Assembly (NCBI GenBank): GCA_020137815.1
Contig: CM035353.1
Span: forward strand, 8,463,298 to 8,527,297
Length of the DNA: 64,000 nucleotides
Origin: Hormiphora californensis
Lineage: Eukaryota > Ctenophora > Tentaculata > Cydippida > Pleurobrachiidae
Direction: 5' to 3'
Under the pieces are notes generated by a model. That model saw nothing but the letters and a program-made list of their open reading frames with translations, was not told the DNA's origin and made no database searches. Of this stretch, positions 1 through 10,291 are shown one piece after another. The translations under genes and the position numbers were made by a program. Positions within the stretch are counted from its first letter, which is position 1. Every line of letters starts with the position of its first letter.

Positions 1-16
1 AAGTCACACGGCGATG

Positions 17-901
17 TCATCCCTCAGGGTCGGTTCTGAGGACGCCTAAGTCACGATCTGGTCTTCCTGGTAAAGTCTTTCTCGCTCGAAAAGTGAGTTT
101 TACCTTCGCAATAAGCAACTTATGATCAGATCCTAGGGAGCTCAGCGCCTCGGACGTGTCGGTGTCCTTAATACTACTCCTCCACTTCTTCCTTATTAGT
201 ATGTAATCTAGGGTGGCCTTCTGCTGTTTCCCGTCCGCGGACGGGACGTCTGACAGGAATGTCCACAAACGACTCTTCTTCTTCTGGAATCTAATGTTAG
301 CGGCCTCCAAGTTGGTTTCCTCCATAGTTTCCTTGAGAAGGACACCGTTACGGCTGGTGGTACGGTGATAGTACCATCCAGAGAGAGCTCCTTCCCAACC
401 CATGCAACAGTTAAAGTCACCACAAACAATCAGGAGATTGTGAGCAGGTAATCCGTGTATGTATTCCCTTAGCTCGTTATGGAACTGCTCTACTTCATCA
501 GAATCGGCATCCTCTGTTGGTGAGTAGACGGTAACAAGCGTTAGTTTGGGATTGCCGGCGAAGGTGATGGCCAGGATCCGATTAGAAACCACTCTTGTAT
601 CAATGATGAACTCCGATAGGTTGGTCCCCATTAAGATTCCTACCCCTCCCACAGACTCACCCATACTGTTCTGCCAGGCTGATGATGTAAACAGAATTGA
701 GTCTGGCCCAGCCTGGGTTCTCTTAACGTCCTCTTGATGGACTATTTGGTGCCCCTGAATACACAAGAATCCAATGTCATGTTTACAGAATTTAGAGAAT
801 TTTTCAGCCAGCTCGCTGACTTTGTCAGCTGTTAGGAGTGTTCTGCAGTTGAAGGTGCCTATGCGTGTTCCGCGTAAAACTTTATTCATGGCTATTACCA
901 T
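17..901 (-). mobile_element. LINE endonuclease domain (RTE/CFDP2-like non-LTR retrotransposon), partial
   Basis: The 294-residue reading frame is an apurinic-type endonuclease (exonuclease-endonuclease-phosphatase fold), the enzyme that nicks target DNA to prime reverse transcription. Visible motifs are TFNCRTL near the N-terminus, IQGHQI where most relatives have a QETR-type motif, VCGDFN (catalytic Asp/Asn), LDYILI, and the terminal SDHKLL with the catalytic His. The wording resembles the endonuclease-reverse transcriptases often labelled craniofacial development protein 2-like. The frame stops at 17-19, just after the endonuclease. No reverse transcriptase is seen, so it lies beyond the window edge in another frame or the copy is truncated. 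The start ATG is at 899-901. This is a family assignment by motif; the RTE clade is less certain. Confidence 0.8.
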
Positions 902-1183
902 TCTAGTAGAAAGATGATTGTTCGATCACTAAAACAACTATCTGGACATTGCTACATAGGGAGAGGGGAGAAGGTTAGGTAAAGTTGAATGAAATGACAG
1001 AGATCAAAGATTGTTAAACATGCAAAAAGAATTTAGCCAAAGGAACAGGAAAGAGGGGAATTACACAAAATCACACAATATTTATCTCATAAACAGTTTT
1101 GAAAGTCTCTCTCTCTCAGATCTCTCCTTTTCCAGTAGCAGCAAAGAACTATATAACAAAATATATATTCAACTATATTACTG

Positions 1184-2750
1184 TTACGTTGAGAAGAACA
1201 AGATAACGACAACTATCATTATGACAAGGAGGATCCCAATAATCAGGTTCTGCTTCTTTCCGTCAACTTTCTCAAGGATTTTATCAACCTGGGGTGATAA
1301 TGGGGGTGATATGGGGGCTAGATCACAAACAAGAAAAAAGGGAGCTGGGAGGGGCCTCAACTTAGCAAGTAGCAGTCTAGTTCAGTATTGTAAAGGATTA
1401 TAGGGCCCATTATTGTAGGGGTTTACCTTTTTCTGAACACTCTGCATTCGTTTCTCAGTTTGTGACATATCCGAGTAGAAATCATCCAATAACTGGTTCT
1501 GATCCTCCACTTCATCTCCAATAGCAGTACCAATCTGCTTCAACCGTCCTATACTTTGACCAACAATGTTCAACTGCTCGTCCTGTTCTCGCATTATCTG
1601 TTGTTGTTGAGTCATCGACTTTTCAATAAATACCTAGATAGGGGGAAGGGGGTTGTGAACTGAATAAATACCTAGATAGGGGGAAGGGGGTTGTGAACTG
1701 TGAGGTAGAAAGGGGGGAATAAGGGAGAACGAGAGAACGGCTCAATATTAGTATCAGTACCTCGTTACTCCTGTTGTTAGCTTGTTGTGCGGCTGTATAC
1801 CGATCAATGCTTATCTAAAAGGGGGGGGGGTGTTAGCTATTATATCCGGGATATATACAAACATGTAGTTTTTAACTTTCAATTTCAAAAAAGAGAAGAA
1901 CAGAATAATACATGATATAAGATATTGTGCCACTATATGTACTTGTTCGTCGCTTACGCTAGTAGAAGCACTGCTATACTGAGGGTTATTCAGGCTGGCT
2001 CTAACTGCTTCACACTGATCTTTTGACATCTGTATAAAACTCTTCCTGTTACGCAGTTCATCTTCTGTAATATTGAACCTGGGCAGGGATGGGTTCAGTT
2101 ATCAGGGGGACAGGGAGGGAGGTTAGAGGGAGGGATTATTAGAGAGAGAGGGGAGTTAGGTTAGGGGAGGGATGGGTTCAGTTATTAGGGGGACAGGGAG
2201 GGAGGTTGTAATGGAGAGATATGGGGGATACATCATACAGTAGCAGTCTGCAGACCTGCATCTAAATGCTGTCACACCTACCTGTGTCTATCTAGCTCAA
2301 TGGAAGATACAGCCTCCTCTAGATCCAAGATATCTCCCTGTGTACTTTCTAAAGCGTTCATTATCTTCCCTGAGAAAGGGGAGGATATTAGTCGACTAAT
2401 AGTGGACAGAAACTCACTAAATACTACGCGGGGATGGTAAGCAACAAGCATGAGCGGATAGAATGGTAGCTACTCGTTGGTATGTAAATACTACGCGGGG
2501 ATGGTAGATGAGTGGATAGAAAGGTATTTAGAATCACCAGTTGATTACTCATTGTTAAGTTCTAACCCTCCTCGCGGGGCGTGGAGAGGGGGTCGATCGA
2601 GGCAATTTACTCACCCTTTACAGCTGTTCTCTCCTGTTTAGCAACACTGCTAGTACCACTAGCTAGTTTCTTCCACCTCTCTAGGTTCCTGTTCATCTCC
2701 GATATAGAGAGCTCCGCATCCCTCTTTACTATTAGAAAGGGGTCCTCCAT
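1184..2750 (-). CDS. STX6: Syntaxin-6/10 family SNARE, six exons
   Basis: Encodes a Qc-SNARE of the trans-Golgi/endosome that pairs with other SNAREs to drive membrane fusion. My exon model (minus strand) is 2615-2750, 2282-2369, 1943-2078, 1761-1814, 1427-1633 and 1184-1288. All intron phases agree and give 241 residues (human STX6 has 255). The start MEDPFLIVKRDAE matches the MEDPFF start of the family. The N-terminal three-helix domain continues as LDLEEAVSSIEL and FNITEDELRNRKSFI. The SNARE helix is in the fifth exon (EQDEQLNIVGQSIGRLKQ, then GDEVEDQNQLLDDF with the zero-layer Gln). The last exon supplies the C-terminal anchor (IIGILLVIMIVVILFF). The acceptor of the fifth exon is duplicated just upstream (1663-1700). 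The identification is firm. Confidence 0.93.
1625..1700. repeat. 38-bp tandem duplication spanning a syntaxin-6 3' splice site
   Basis: Two consecutive copies of aataaatacctagatagg followed by ggaagggggttgtgaactg lie at 1625-1662 and 1663-1700. On the gene strand each copy reads ctatctag then GTATTTATT. Each therefore holds an AG acceptor plus the first nine bases of the fifth coding exon. Only the copy nearest the exon continues into the open frame. Confidence 0.9.
2085..2207. repeat. Direct duplication in a syntaxin-6 intron
   Basis: A block of about 40 bp beginning agggatgggttcagtta occurs at 2085-2124 and again, with one or two changes, at 2167-2207. It lies in the intron just upstream (gene sense) of the third coding exon. 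It does not include that exon's acceptor. Confidence 0.8.
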
Positions 2751-2970
2751 TGCTAGCTACTGGGCTGTAGTGCTACTTAGTACTTGAACTAACTGGTACT
2801 GGGGGCTGTACTACTACTGGTACTAAGATATTCTGGTTCCGCTGCTACATTGACATTGTGCTAGAAGGAATTTAAGGAGTTAAAAACTACCAACAACAAT
2901 TCCAACACAACAACTAGTTAGCTTGTAAAAATATCTCGATAACTTAACACAGTATAAAAACACAATGTAT

Positions 2971-4658
2971 TCATTGTTCTCTATCCCTTGGTTTTGCTGT
3001 CTTCTCCTCTTCTATCTCAATATCTGTATCAGACTTTAGAGCTTCCACAGGAGCCCCATCACCAACATACCAATCCTTGAACTCTGGAGAGGGATTGTTG
3101 GTAACACATCTTTTAAAAGAGAGGGTCCAGCAAGGGTTAGGATTTGAAAGGAGGTATAAGTATTTGGAAGGAACACTGGAGTTGCCTGACACTGTGTTCC
3201 GAAAAAGTATGAACAATCCAAATGAATGAAGATGATCGACGATAGTAGTTAAAAGTGGATCACCTACCGTCGATTCTGTCAGCCCAGTTATCCTTTATCG
3301 GAGTTATAGGTTTAGGTTTTAACCTTTCTTCTCCATACTTATCTAAATACTGTTGTAGCCTCTCTTCGTATGGAATAGGATTATGTTCCTGAAATCGGTA
3401 CCATATATGGGTGGAACAAGTAATTCAAAATTAACAAACATTTGAAGTGAATAGAAATCTGCGAGATTGATAAATTAGCTAAATAACTAAACTACCTTAC
3501 TCTCGTTTTTTAAGAAACGCTTTAGTAAGAAACTTTTTTATAAGAAACTTTTCAAATGTAAATCACACAATTCAGAGACACCACAACAAAATAGAATACC
3601 CCTAACTTGTTTAGTTTCTTGATAAAGGAGAAATTCTTTTTGTTTTTGGATTGCTTACACCTGTAGTTTCCTAGAAAAAAAAGTTTCTTATTTAAAAGTT
3701 TCTTGAAATATGCGAGCTTAATTAACGAGAGTAAGGTATTTGATTGATAATTAAACTAAACAACTATTACCGTTTGTGCTTTTTGTAGCTTTCTCTGCTG
3801 TTTCAAGTTCTCTACAAATTCCTGTATCGGTTCCTGTAGCTTCTGTGTAGCTGTCTTCACCTGAAACATACAGATACAATAACAGTCAACACAACCGGCA
3901 CAACATACAGATACAGATACCATGGAAGTACAAAATACAATAGAGACTGATTTTAAACCAACACTGTACAGTGTACAGTGTACACAGAACTGTTTTAGTT
4001 ACAGTTTTAGCTTTAGATAATGTGTGTGTCATATTGTTGTTACCTCTCCATAGCAGACCTCACACATAAAGTAGACCCGGCGTGGTGCACCACACACACT
4101 GCACGTAGTTACTGGCATATCAAGTGGGACCTGGGAGGAGAGGGGAGGAGTATTATAGATAGTTGTTTAGTGGGACATGCGGGCGCGGGGGAGGGGTGTG
4201 TTGTGTTATCAAGTGGGACCTGGGAGGAGGAGTATAGTTGTTTAGTGGGACCTGGGAGGAGGAGTATAGTTGTTTAGTGGGACCTGGGAGGAGGAGTATA
4301 GTTGTTTAGTGGGACCTGGGAGGAGGAGTATAGTTGTTTAGTGGGACCTGGGAGGAGGAGGAGGGGCGTGTTGTGATATCCATCTAGGTTTTTAGGTGTT
4401 TAATGACCCAAAATGTTATACCTTCCATGCCATTCGCCGTTCAATACGTTTCATCTTTTTCGACTTTTTCCGTTTGGGAACACCCATTAGTAAGATGGAG
4501 CTCTCCTTTTCAAATGTATCCAATACCCACGACTCCCTCTCTGCTTGGTGTGTGAGAGGTAGAGTGTTGTGGAGGTGTGCTACTACAGGGTAGAGGTATC
4601 TCCTGGCTACATCCTGAATACACTGGTCTAACACCGCCCCTACCACCTTGGTTAGCAT
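2971..4658 (-). CDS. MRPL32: Mitochondrial large-subunit ribosomal protein bL32m, five exons
   Basis: Structural protein of the mitochondrial ribosome. Exons on the minus strand: 4422-4658, 4044-4130, 3771-3860, 3268-3388, 2971-3083, about 215 residues. The diagnostic part is MGVPKRKKSKKMKRIERR, the basic N-terminus of the mature L32 domain (human has APKNRRTIEVNR). It is followed by a four-cysteine zinc knuckle, TTCSVCGAP then FMCEVCYGE, matching CPECG...LCAYCYE in the human protein. The first 58 residues are probably the processed mitochondrial leader. Phases close if the last exon uses the acceptor after ccctctccag. A second, stronger-looking acceptor 30 bp upstream would give a shorter tail in another frame. 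The second exon's acceptor is copied in a downstream tandem array, and a MITE sits in the intron between the third and fourth exons. Confidence 0.9.
3493..3738. mobile_element. MITE with TACCTTACT termini, in a bL32m intron
   Basis: Perfect 15-bp inverted termini are visible: taccttactctcgtt at 3493-3507 and aacgagagtaaggta at 3724-3738. Inside each end are repeated aagaaac/gtttctt motifs in opposite orientation. The outermost TA on each side could be a TA target duplication, which would fit a Tc1/mariner-type non-autonomous element. It contains no coding capacity. A relative with the same TACCTTACT start is at 38179-38561. Confidence 0.75.
4131..4370. repeat. Tandem minisatellite copying the bL32m second-exon acceptor
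   Basis: Units of about 33 bp of the form agtgggacctgggaggagg plus agtatagttgttt recur about six times between 4135 and 4360. On the gene strand each unit reads ctcctcctcccag then GTCCCACT. This is a pyrimidine tract, an AG and the first eight bases of the exon that ends at 4130. Confidence 0.88.
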
Positions 4659-4955
4659 ACTGGTAGCTACCGAGAGAGAGAGTGGGGGAGATATTATATA
4701 GGCAGCTAGGAGAGAGAGTGGGGGAGTTATAATATTAGGGGAGATTATATTGGGGTAGATTGGGTAAAAAAAATAAAAGGTTATCAAAGTGTAATAATTA
4801 ATTGTAACAATAGATATAAACGGATGAAGTGTAAAATGCCGTGCTCGATCCTCTCTCCCTTCGAAAGTTGGGTTTGAACAAAACAAAAAATAATAATGGT
4901 GCAGCTAATCTCTGATAAAGCTGGTCAAATCTTTAAAAAACAAACACTCTCCTCC

Positions 4956-5939
4956 CTACGCAGTGACAGATCTAGCAGGACAGTTGTGTGTTGATATCTC
5001 TCTGAAACTCCCGACCTCCATCACACACCTGGGACACACAAACCTCTCCCAAGAAGGCCCCTTCACTAGCCCACTACTAATGGTCTCTCTAACAGGTACA
5101 AACTCTATCTTAACATTCCTAGCCCCACAAACATGGTCCTCCATCCCCGAATCAAGGGGAAACTCCTCCCCACACTTCTCACATTTCAACTCCCTCTGCT
5201 CACCTCTCTCAGTAAACATACAGCTGTGCTCCACCCGGTAGTGAAGTGACAACTCATCAGGAACCATAAACCTCCTCTCACACAACTGACAGGATCTCTG
5301 TGCTATCTGGATTGTATCTCTGTGTTGTTTACAGCGGGATACATGGCACTGGATACCCCGCACTGACCGAGATACAAACCCGCACAATGTACAGGTCCTG
5401 TCCCTCTCTGGTACTGGTTGTTGAGTGAGGTGGGCGGGTCCGATCTTCTCATAGTCTTCATCTTCTGCATCTTCCTTTTTCCTCTTCTTCTCCCCCTGGT
5501 CACTACCGTCTCCCTCCTCCTCGCCTGCGTAGTCCTGTGGTGCTTTAGCGCGACAAGACCGCTGGGATCGGGGGTTAGCATCGTGCTCCAATACCCAACA
5601 TTTGGGTTTGTGTTTCTGTAGCTCTTCTTCGGTTTTATAGGCATTACCACAAGCACAGTACTCTAAGTTAGAAGAGAGGGGTGTAGTAGTGGTACTGGGT
5701 TGTTGAGGGGGTGTAGGTGGGTCTGTTCGAGGTGGTTCAGGGTTAGACTTGAGACTATTAACCAAGTGTACCACCTCTGTCAACACATCCCTCTCGGAGA
5801 CAACATCTGGGTGTATTGTGTTGTAGGCGTGCACAGCTGATTTGACAGTGTTCTCCAGTGAGCTGTAGGACCTGTCCTCTGAGGATGAGATAGTGGTTAG
5901 GATGGTGGAGACGAGGTTCTGAGGGAGGGTCTCTGACAT
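4956..5939 (-). CDS. C2H2-type zinc-finger protein, unrecognised family
   Basis: A single open frame of 327 residues with an ATG at 5937-5939. The N-terminal 65 residues are helical-looking (VSTILTTISSS, LTEVVHLVNSL), followed by a Pro/Thr-rich linker. Five Cys/His clusters follow: CACGNAYK...HKPKC (about 95-114), CTLCGF...CHVSRCKQH (183-206), CQLCERRF...HYRVEH (217-238), CEKCGEEF...HVC (253-271) and CPRCVMEV...THNC (302-320). A basic-acidic stretch (about residues 139-165, including KKRKKEDAEDEDYE) lies between the first two and may hold a nuclear signal. Spacing varies, so nucleic-acid or protein binding is inferred only. The start codon sits directly after a likely acceptor (tctctccctctcagGAAG), so a 5' UTR intron is expected. 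That acceptor and start are duplicated upstream. I do not recognise an orthologue. Confidence 0.75.
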   Translation of the reverse strand: MSETLPQNLVSTILTTISSSEDRSYSSLENTVKSAVHAYNTIHPDVVSERDVLTEVVHLVNSLKSNPEPPRTDPPTPPQQPSTTTTPLSSNLEYCACGNAYKTEEELQKHKPKCWVLEHDANPRSQRSCRAKAPQDYAGEEEGDGSDQGEKKRKKEDAEDEDYEKIGPAHLTQQPVPERDRTCTLCGFVSRSVRGIQCHVSRCKQHRDTIQIAQRSCQLCERRFMVPDELSLHYRVEHSCMFTERGEQRELKCEKCGEEFPLDSGMEDHVCGARNVKIEFVPVRETISSGLVKGPSWERFVCPRCVMEVGSFREISTHNCPARSVTA

Positions 5940-6760
5940 CTTCCTGAGAGGGAGAGAGTTAGTAGAGTTAGTAACAGGAAGGGAGAGAGTTAGTAACAGG
6001 GAGGGATGGTGTTAGTAACAGGGAGGGATGGGGGAGGGGGAGAGGATGGTGGGGACGAGGTTCTGAGGGAGGGTCTCTGACATCTTCCTGAGAGGGAGAG
6101 AGTTAGTAACAGGAAGGGATGGTGTTAGTAACAGGAAGGGATGGTGTTAGTAACAGGAAGGGATGGTGTTAGTAACAGGGAGGGATGGTGTTAGTAACAG
6201 GAAGGGATGGTGTTAGTAACAGGAAGGGATGGTGTTAGTAACAGGGAGGGATGGTGTTAGTAACAGGGAGGGATGGTGTTAGTAACAGGGAGGGAGGGGG
6301 TTAGTAACAGGGAGGGATGGTGTTAGTAACAGGGAGGGATGGTGTTAGTAACAGGGAGGGAGGGGGTTAGTAACAGGGAGGGATGGTGTTAGTAACAGGG
6401 AGGGATGGTGTTAGTAACAGGGAGGGAGGGGGTTAGTAACAGGGAGGGAGGGTGTTAGTAACAGGGAGGGAGAGAGTTAGTAACAGGAAGGGATGGTGTT
6501 AGTAACAGGGAGGGATGAGATAGTGGTTAGGATGGTGGAGACGAGGTTCTGAGGGAGGGTCTCTGACATCTTCCTGAGAGGGAGAGAGTTAGTAACAGGA
6601 AGGGATGGTGTTAGTAACAGGGAGGGATGGGGGAGGGGGAGAGGATGGTGGAGACGAGGTTCTGAGGGAGGGTCTCTGACATCTTCCTGAGAGGGATGGA
6701 TGTTAGCAGAAGGGAGGGGGTTAATAACAGGGAAGAAAGGTGTTAGGAGACATGGAGCCT
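5940..6760. repeat. Minisatellite of ttagtaacagggagggatggtg with duplicated gene-start segments
   Basis: About 25 copies of a 21-22 bp unit (ttagtaacagggagggatgg and variants) fill the region upstream of the zinc-finger start. The segment carrying its acceptor, start codon and first codons (in + sense gaggttctgagggagggtct then ctgacatcttcctgagag) recurs at about 6057-6095, 6541-6580 and 6655-6695. The true copy is at 5911-5950. Confidence 0.88.
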
Positions 6761-6995
6761 GGATGGAGGTAGGGGCGTTAGGAGTAGACAGAGAGTAATA
6801 CGAATTTTGTTTGTAAGAACATCAATAAATAAAGCACACTGTAAAAATATTCATTCTCTTTCGATAATATCAGCTTTTTCGCTTTCCCTCTCTCCCTCCC
6901 TCTTTTTTTCTCTGCGACCCTCTTTTTGTCCTCTTTTTTCCAATCTCTCTCTGTCACCCTGTACACACTGTAATACAGTTTACATATCCCCCTGT

Positions 6996-8991
6996 TCACT
7001 TGTTGTAGAAGTACATAGGTTTCTTCTCGGGAGGCTCCTCAGACAAGTCTCCTCTGTCACCTTCTGGTAAACATTCTTAGTCTCAGGCCCATATGCTGGT
7101 GCTATCCAATAAGGGTCCTCCTCACATTTCTCTGCTAATTTCAGTAACGCATCCCTGGGATCTTCCTCCTCGGCAGGGGCACCATGTGTTTCAAGAGCGA
7201 TCCGTTTAGATTCAAATGCATGACATAGAACACCCTTTAGTCTTGTGGGCGTCCAACCCATAAGCAGGCTTGTCAGGAGCAGAGGACTGGACGGGGTCTC
7301 TCCTTGCCTTATCCTTCCTCCTCTTAGCGTATAGGAACCTCTGTTCTCGATACATAGGGAGACTGTAAGGGTTGATAATCTGATTGTGGCAGTGCTGTAG
7401 CTTGGTCTTCATTCCTGAGCAGCGCGACGTCGCTGTTTGGCCGCACACAAGCATTGCACCCTTGGTAACTTAGGGTAGGACAATAGTACACCTTGACAAT
7501 GCCATTAGAACACCCTGCTACAATCTGGTTTAGTTTGGGGTGCCACAGAACTGAGGCCACACTCCCCTCACCCACTGCAAACCTATACACTGGCTGGAAG
7601 GTGTTGATATCAAAGAAGACAAGATCACCAGAACCTCTCTTGACTGAGGTCCCTGTCATCACGAACTTCTCATCGGGACTAAAACAACAACCTGTACCCT
7701 CAAACGCATTCTCCAGACCATCAGCAGAGAACACTGGTGCTGTTATTTTCCTGATATCCCATAACTTCATGGTATCATCACCTCCTCTACTAAGCAGCTT
7801 GGTTCCATCAGCAGAGAACTTCAGACAGCTTGTCTCGGTGCCTGTTTGGTGGGCAGCTTTGTTGGCTGACTTGGGCCGTATGTAGGGACCCTTAGATGGG
7901 TATAGAGACAAGACACCGTCAATAGTCGCCACTGCAATCATAGTAGAGTCAGGATTATAAGAGCAGTGGGTTGGGTTGATCTTCTTACCATCACGACCCT
8001 TCAACTTTATAACCGTTGTTTGCTCCTTGATCTTATTTATATCCCACAGTCGCACAGTACTGTCAGCTGCACACGTCATAAAGTGGTTCCTGTCTTTAGT
8101 GTGCCACACTGCGTTAGACATTGCGGAGGTGTGACCTTTAGTTTTACTCATATCATACACATACTGATCACCCTTCTTACTCTCATACACCTCCTTCCCA
8201 TCCCTGTCTAGCACCTTCGCCTGGGGACCCCCACTAGATAGCAACAACATATCCCCTCTCGCACTGTATTGTATTGATCTGATATGATAGTTTTCCATTG
8301 GTTGGATGGTACGGAACGATTGGAAACGAGAATCCATGGCATTGAAATCCCAGAACTTAACATCAAAATCTTGGCTCCCGGTCACAAGACGAGCTCCAGC
8401 GGGGTCAAGAGCTAACCCCGTCACTGCTTTTACAGAGTGTTGTAACTTTATTTCGTGAGTTACTGGGAATGATTGCGGAGTTACATCCATATCTTCATCA
8501 TCTGAGTCTGACATTTCGTCTGCAGAGTCAGCAGCAGATGTCCCCTGGGGCTGTTGCTCTGCTCCTTTACCAGGATTCACTGCCTTTTCTTTCTGTTTTG
8601 GTGGCGGTGCTGTGGCTGGAGCTTCTTTCTTCTGTTTTTCTGGAGCTTTCTTGCCAAAACCAGAGAATCCCATGAGACTCATCATGTCATTCTTTTCGTT
8701 TCCTTCAACATCTTCCTCTATCATTTTTACTGCACTGATCTTAGTTTTCTCAACTCTTTCTTGAAACTCCGACATGATCTTCTCTACATCAAACTTTTTA
8801 GCAGATTTCTGAGCATTTTTCTGAGAGTTCGAAGTTTTAGTTGCTGTCATAATAGATGATTGGTTCTTTGAAGTATCCTCTTTGTTGGAATCTCCTGTTG
8901 ATATCGTACCGAAACCGGAAACATTGTTATCAGGCTTTGATTCTGGCGCTTTCGCGAGGGATATTTTCCCGAATGAAATCTTTTTGGACAT
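6996..8991 (-). CDS. WDR70: WD-repeat protein 70, C-terminal part frame-disrupted
   Basis: WDR70 is a nuclear seven-bladed beta-propeller protein linked to histone H2B ubiquitylation and DNA repair. The frame runs 8991 to about 7450 without a break. It starts MSKKISFGKISLAK, continues through an acidic linker (SDSDDEDMDVTP) and WD blades such as VTGSQDFDVKFWDFNAMD and TCAADSTVRLWDINK, and reaches SNGIVKVYY. After that, family-like text is spread over three frames: NPYSLPMYREQRFLYAKRR (about 7290-7375), then EEEDPRDALLKLAEKCEEDP and YWIAPAYGPETKNVYQ (about 7050-7180), then EEPPEKKPMYFYNK ending at a TGA at 6996-6998. At least three single-base shifts are needed. No plausible introns explain them, so they are either sequence errors or real decay. 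An acceptor just 5' of the ATG (ttttgtttcagGATG) indicates a 5' UTR intron. Confidence 0.9.
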
Positions 8992-9158
8992 CCTCGCGTC
9001 GTCAGTTCATCCTGAAACAAAAGTTGGCTTAAATACAGAGGAAACTGACCACTGCACAGATTTGGAAACGTTGTGGGCTACGCAACCGGCGACAGAGACC
9101 GGGTGGACCGCCCAAAAACAACATTTCTTAAAAAACATCCCAAAAATTTAAAAAATAA

Positions 9159-10291
9159 ATAAGGAACCATAATAAAGTTCAAGAGCGCACCCCATCCAAG
9201 AGCGTACCACCTCCAAAAGACACCACTCCAAGAGCGCACCACATCAAAGAGAGCTCCCCATCCAGAAGATACCGCGCGCAGGGGACACCACGCGCAGAAG
9301 AGACCGCACGCGCAAATACAACGCCGCGCTGGTCTCTTCTGCGCGTGGTGTCCCCTGCGCGTGGTATCTTCTGGATGGGGAGCTCTCTTTGATGTGGTGC
9401 GCTCTTGAAGTGGTGTCTTCTGGAGGTGGTGCGCTCTTGGATGTGGTCTCTTTTGGGTGTGGTACGCTCTCAGGTGTGGTCTCTCTTCGATCGGGTGTGC
9501 TCTTGGGTGCTCTTGGAGGCTCTTGAACTTTATAGGGATCCCTAAAAAAGTTCAGTATTTACACAGAGTTTACACAGTCTTTACTCAGTCGTTACACCCA
9601 GAGCGCCCGCGCCGCTCTGGGTGTAACGACTGCGTCTTTCGCACTCGATTTGCAGCGTTTTCGGAAACTTTTTTCGCCGCAGCGCTCAATTTTATCAATT
9701 GTGCAGCACACAATCCAATATTTTCTTGGAAAAAGCCACTGTGCGCAGCACGCGCCGCTCTGGGTGTAACGACTGAGTAAAGACTGTGTAAACTCTGTGT
9801 AAATACTGAACTTTTTTAGGGATCCCTAAAGTCGGATTTTTTGAAGTTGTCACCCCCCTTTTCGTGCGCGGAATGTTTTTGCGCGTCACATCACATGTTA
9901 ACGTGTGGTGTGCGCGTCAAATTTGATAAATTTCACATGCGCGGTCATTTGGGGGTGACAACTTCAAAAAATCCGACTTTATTATAGGGATCCCTAAAAA
10001 AGTTCAGTATTTACACAGAGTTTACACAGTCTTTACTCAGTCGTTACACCCAGAGCGGCGCGTGCTGCGCACAGTGGCTTTTTCCAAGAAAATATTGGAT
10101 TGTGTGCTGCACAATTGAGTAAATGGAGCGCTGCGGCGAAAAAAGTTTCCGAAAACGCTGCAAATCGAGTGCGAAAGACGCAGTCGTTACACCCAGAGCG
10201 GCGCGGGCGCTCTGGGTGTAACGACTGAGTAAAGACTGTGTAAACTCTGTGTAAATACTGAACTTTTTTAGGGATCCCTATGGTTCCTTAT
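9159..10291. mobile_element. Nested foldback element with a 747-bp palindrome
   Basis: The outer inverted ends are ataaggaaccata (9159-9171) and its complement (10279-10291). Inside lies a first foldback (9172-9533) with ends ataaagttcaaga/tcttgaactttat, arms of about 60 bp around 9320, and internal agagcgcacc-type repeats. Then comes a palindrome made of two inverted copies (9534-9828 and 9985-10280) of an element of about 295 bp. That element has 72-bp inverted termini beginning tagggatccctaaaaaag. The two copies flank a central module (9828-9980) with 30-bp inverted ends starting aaagtcggattttttgaag. The copies differ at several positions. No transposase is present. Confidence 0.88.
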
